From an uncultured Lachnospiraceae bacterium (GTDB lineage: Bacteria > Bacillota > Clostridia > Lachnospirales > Lachnospiraceae): a stretch of DNA of 64,000 bases. Of this stretch, positions 61,932 to 64,000 are shown one piece after another (position 1 is the first letter of the stretch; the number at the start of each line of letters is the position of its first letter). Position numbers and translations under genes: made by a program. Location: assembly GCA_910586005.1 (NCBI GenBank), contig CAJUHG010000004.1:11688-75687 (forward strand), read 5' to 3'. The notes under the pieces were generated by a model. The model was not told the origin of the DNA. It did not search any database and saw only the letters and a list, made by a program, of their open reading frames with translations.

Positions 61932-62663
61932 ATGGGCGTTATTTCAATGAAACAATTATTAGAAGCGGGTGTTCATTTTGGACATTTGACAAGAAGATGG
62001 AATCCTAAAATGGCTCCTTATATCTACACAGAAAGAAATGGTATCTATATCATTGACTTACAGAAGTCTGTAGGAAAAGTAGATGAAGCTTATAAAGCCG
62101 TTGCTGATATTACAGCAGAAGGTGGTACTATTCTTTTTGTAGGTACTAAAAAGCAGGCACAAGATGCTATCAAGTCAGAAGCAGAACGCTGTGGAATGTT
62201 TTATGTAAATGAAAGATGGTTAGGTGGTATGTTAACAAACTTTAAGACCATCCAGAGCCGTATTACAAGATTAAAAGCAATTGAAACTATGGCGGAAGAT
62301 GGAACCTTTGATGTACTCCCTAAAAAAGAAGTAATTGCACTGAAAAAAGAATGGGAAAAATTAGAGAAAAACCTCGGTGGAATTAAGAATATGAAAAAAA
62401 TTCCAGATGCAATCTTTATTGTTGATCCTAAAAAAGAGAGAATTTGTGTTCAAGAGGCACATACACTAGGAATTCCTTTGATTGGTATTTGTGATACAAA
62501 CTGTGATCCAGAAGAATTAGATTATGTAATTCCAGGCAATGATGATGCAATTAGAGCAGTTAAATTGATTGTTTCTAAGATGGCAGATGCAGTAATCGAA
62601 GCAAATCAAGGAACTATAGAAGAAGAGGCTTTAGATAAAATAGAAGAAGCAGTAGAAGAATAA
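61932..62663 (+). CDS. rpsB: 30S ribosomal protein S2
   Basis: A 243-residue S2. [47 protein letters not shown] and [12 protein letters not shown] are invariant in the family. The GGAGGTAAA site precedes the ATG. The last segment is acidic ([16 protein letters not shown]). Paired with tsf as in nearly all bacteria. Confidence 0.97.
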   Translation: MGVISMKQLLEAGVHFGHLTRRWNPKMAPYIYTERNGIYIIDLQKSVGKVDEAYKAVADITAEGGTILFVGTKKQAQDAIKSEAERCGMFYVNERWLGGMLTNFKTIQSRITRLKAIETMAEDGTFDVLPKKEVIALKKEWEKLEKNLGGIKNMKKIPDAIFIVDPKKERICVQEAHTLGIPLIGICDTNCDPEELDYVIPGNDDAIRAVKLIVSKMADAVIEANQGTIEEEALDKIEEAVEE

Positions 62664-62708
62664 TGCTAAAAGCATTTTCAAAATAGGAATCAATTATCAT
62701 GGGATGCG

Positions 62709-62732
62709 AGGACAGACAATATTGCCTGTCCT
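62709..62732 (+). promoter_or_regulatory. Hairpin between rpsB and tsf
   Basis: AGGACAG and CTGTCCT (62709-62715 with 62726-62732) pair, and the interior CAATATTG is itself palindromic. It has no strong T-run, so it may be a partial terminator or processing site that sets the S2/EF-Ts ratio. Confidence 0.5.
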
Positions 62733-62790
62733 TAATTCTAGATTAGTGATAGTAAATATATAGTTTTAAATATAGATGGAGGAAATAAAA

Positions 62791-63726
62791 ATGGCTATTA
62801 CAGCAGCAATGGTAAAAGAATTAAGAGAAATGACCGGTGCAGGTATGATGGACTGCAAGAAGGCTTTAAATGAAACAAACGGCGATATGGATGCCGCTGT
62901 AGAATTTTTAAGAAAAAATGGACAAGCAAAAGCTGAAAAGAAGGCTGGAAGAATTGCAGCGGAAGGTCTTTGTACAGTTGTAGTGAAAGATGAAAAAACA
63001 GCAGCAGTTGTAGAAGTGAATTCTGAAACAGATTTTGTTGCTAAAAATGATACCTTTAAGGCTTTTGTAGAGGCAGTTGCAACACAGGCTGTAAATTCTG
63101 ATGCAGCAGACATAGATGCATTTATGACTGAAGCTTGGAATGAAGATTCTAGTAAAACAGTAAAGGATGCATTGGTAGAGAAAGTAGCAGTGATTGGTGA
63201 AAACTTAAATATTAGAAGATTTGAAAAAGTTGTCGCAGAGAATGGCTGTGTTGTCTCTTATATTCATGGTGGCGGAAGAATCGGGGTTATTGTAGAAGCA
63301 GATACTACGATTGTCAATGAAACAGTAAAAGAAGCATTAACTAATATTGCAATGCAAATTGCAGCGCTTTCTCCAAAATATGTTTCTAGAGATGAGATTA
63401 GTGAAGAATATATTGCACATGAGAAAGAGATTTTAAAAGCACAAATTATGAACGATCCAAAAGAATCTCAGAAACCAGAAAAAGTGATTAATGGGATGAT
63501 CGAGGGACGTGTCAACAAAGAATTGAAAGAAATTTGTCTTGTAGATCAGGTATATGTAAAAGCAACGGATGGAAAACAAACAGTTGAAAAATATTTAGAA
63601 GAAATTTCTAAAGAAGCTGGTGCAAAAGTTTCTGTTAAGAGATTTGTACGTTTTGAAACTGGCGAAGGAATTGAAAAGAAACAGGAAGATTTTGCAGCTG
63701 AAGTTGCAGCTCAGATGGGCAAATAA
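62791..63726 (+). CDS. tsf: Translation elongation factor Ts
   Basis: A 311-residue nucleotide exchange factor for EF-Tu. AAMVKELREMTGAGMMDCKKAL, shown as MVKELREMTGAGMMDCK, NSETDFVAKND and SYIHGGGRIGVIVEA are diagnostic. The ATG at 62791 follows GGAGG at 62779-62783; an in-frame ATG at 62776 overlaps that site and is rejected. Confidence 0.96.
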   Translation: MAITAAMVKELREMTGAGMMDCKKALNETNGDMDAAVEFLRKNGQAKAEKKAGRIAAEGLCTVVVKDEKTAAVVEVNSETDFVAKNDTFKAFVEAVATQAVNSDAADIDAFMTEAWNEDSSKTVKDALVEKVAVIGENLNIRRFEKVVAENGCVVSYIHGGGRIGVIVEADTTIVNETVKEALTNIAMQIAALSPKYVSRDEISEEYIAHEKEILKAQIMNDPKESQKPEKVINGMIEGRVNKELKEICLVDQVYVKATDGKQTVEKYLEEISKEAGAKVSVKRFVRFETGEGIEKKQEDFAAEVAAQMGK

Positions 63727-63764
63727 GCGAAGTTTTCAGTCCAAATTTCATAATTAGTTTTATA

Positions 63765-63826
63765 GGCTCCAAAAGCCTTATAAACACAGTGTTTTCTAGT
63801 GGTTATAAGGTTTTTGGGGCTTTTTT
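63765..63826 (+). terminator. Strong rho-independent terminator after tsf
   Basis: GGCTCCAAAAGCCTTATAA (63765-63783) pairs with TTATAAGGTTTTTGGGGC (63803-63820) and is followed by six T. It ends the rpsB-tsf unit. Confidence 0.85.
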
Positions 63827-64000
63827 CATTCATGGAAAGGCAATCGTTCAAGTATCGCTGAACACCGCCAAACACCGTCTAAGATCACTTCAAATTGAGT
63901 ATTACTCAAGTCGCAAGTTGAGTAAAATGAGTATCCGCAATCTTTAGCGAAGTTTACTCAAGTCATCAGAGTTCTTGAAATCATCTTACTTCATAATTAA
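63827..64000. other. Non-coding end of the window
   Basis: 174 bases after the tsf terminator. It contains repeated TCAAGT/GAGTA motifs, including an ACTCAAGTC...GCAAGTTGAGT hairpin and a later TTTACTCAAGTC. I see no ORF with a ribosome site. The next gene lies outside the window. Confidence 0.4.

Noticed and set aside
63827..64000. Possible start of another gene at the window end
   Set aside because: Stop codons occur in the frames examined and no ribosome site is seen; only short TCAAGT/GAGTA repeats are present.

Overview
The window is a contiguous piece of an AT-rich chromosome from a motile, sporulation-lineage member of the Clostridia, most likely the family Lachnospiraceae. The grounds are: low GC with A/T-ending codons, AGGAGG-type ribosome sites, a FabK-type fatty-acid operon in the streptococcal/clostridial order, a sigma-K gene, CodY, and the Bacillus/Clostridium synteny dprA-topA-codY-flgB...sigD-swrB-like-rpsB-tsf. 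Genus cannot be fixed from the sequence alone. No tRNA, rRNA, CRISPR array, transposase, integrase or prophage gene was seen.

Layout. 1-2.3 kb: 3' end of gltX and a UvrD/PcrA-type helicase, ending at a two-way terminator facing a minus-strand pair (HD-GYP protein, then a DUF1292 protein). 4.0-13.6 kb: fatty-acid synthesis operon acpP-fabK-fabD-fabG-fabF-accB-fabZ-accC-accDA (a fused carboxyltransferase) plus a FabK-like flavoprotein with a four-cysteine tail. It reads from a TTGACA/TATACT promoter that overlaps a TTTGA-TTA-TCAAA palindrome. 13.6-17.7 kb: accessory genes, namely a glycogen-debranching-type GH13 protein that has lost its catalytic residues, a TraX-like membrane protein and a DUF5662-like protein. 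17.8-24.2 kb: a DUF4250 small gene, sigK, a YifB/ComM ATPase, dprA and topA. 24.3-61.4 kb: codY, then one very long flagellar/chemotaxis operon. 61.9-63.7 kb: rpsB and tsf with a strong terminator.

The flagellar operon runs flgB-flgC-fliE (rod), fliF-fliG (MS ring and switch), fliH-fliI-fliJ (export ATPase), a MotE-like protein, fliK-flgD-TIGR02530-flgE (hook and its length control), flbD, motA-motB (stator), fliL, fliM-fliY-cheY (switch and its ligand), fliO-P-Q-R-flhB-flhA (export gate), flhF-flhG (placement and number), a YcgR-like PilZ protein, cheB-cheA-cheW-cheC-cheD (adaptation and signalling), a small membrane protein, sigD, a FapA-like protein and three further small proteins. Flagellin, flgM, fliD, cheR and receptor genes are not in this window.

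The least ordinary content is: (1) the GH13 pseudoenzyme; (2) a FlgD with a C-terminal helical module of the kind seen in clostridial surface proteins plus an Asn/Gly/Thr tail; (3) several families of short structured intergenic repeats, including a two-copy ~170-190 bp element whose stems are kept in both copies, a 364-bp gap between flgE and flbD packed with hairpins, and hairpins that share a GCAAAGCGT loop; (4) a FabT-type operator with no fabT gene beside it. I see no clear new multi-gene system; the unexplained material lies in intergenic structure and protein-level oddities.
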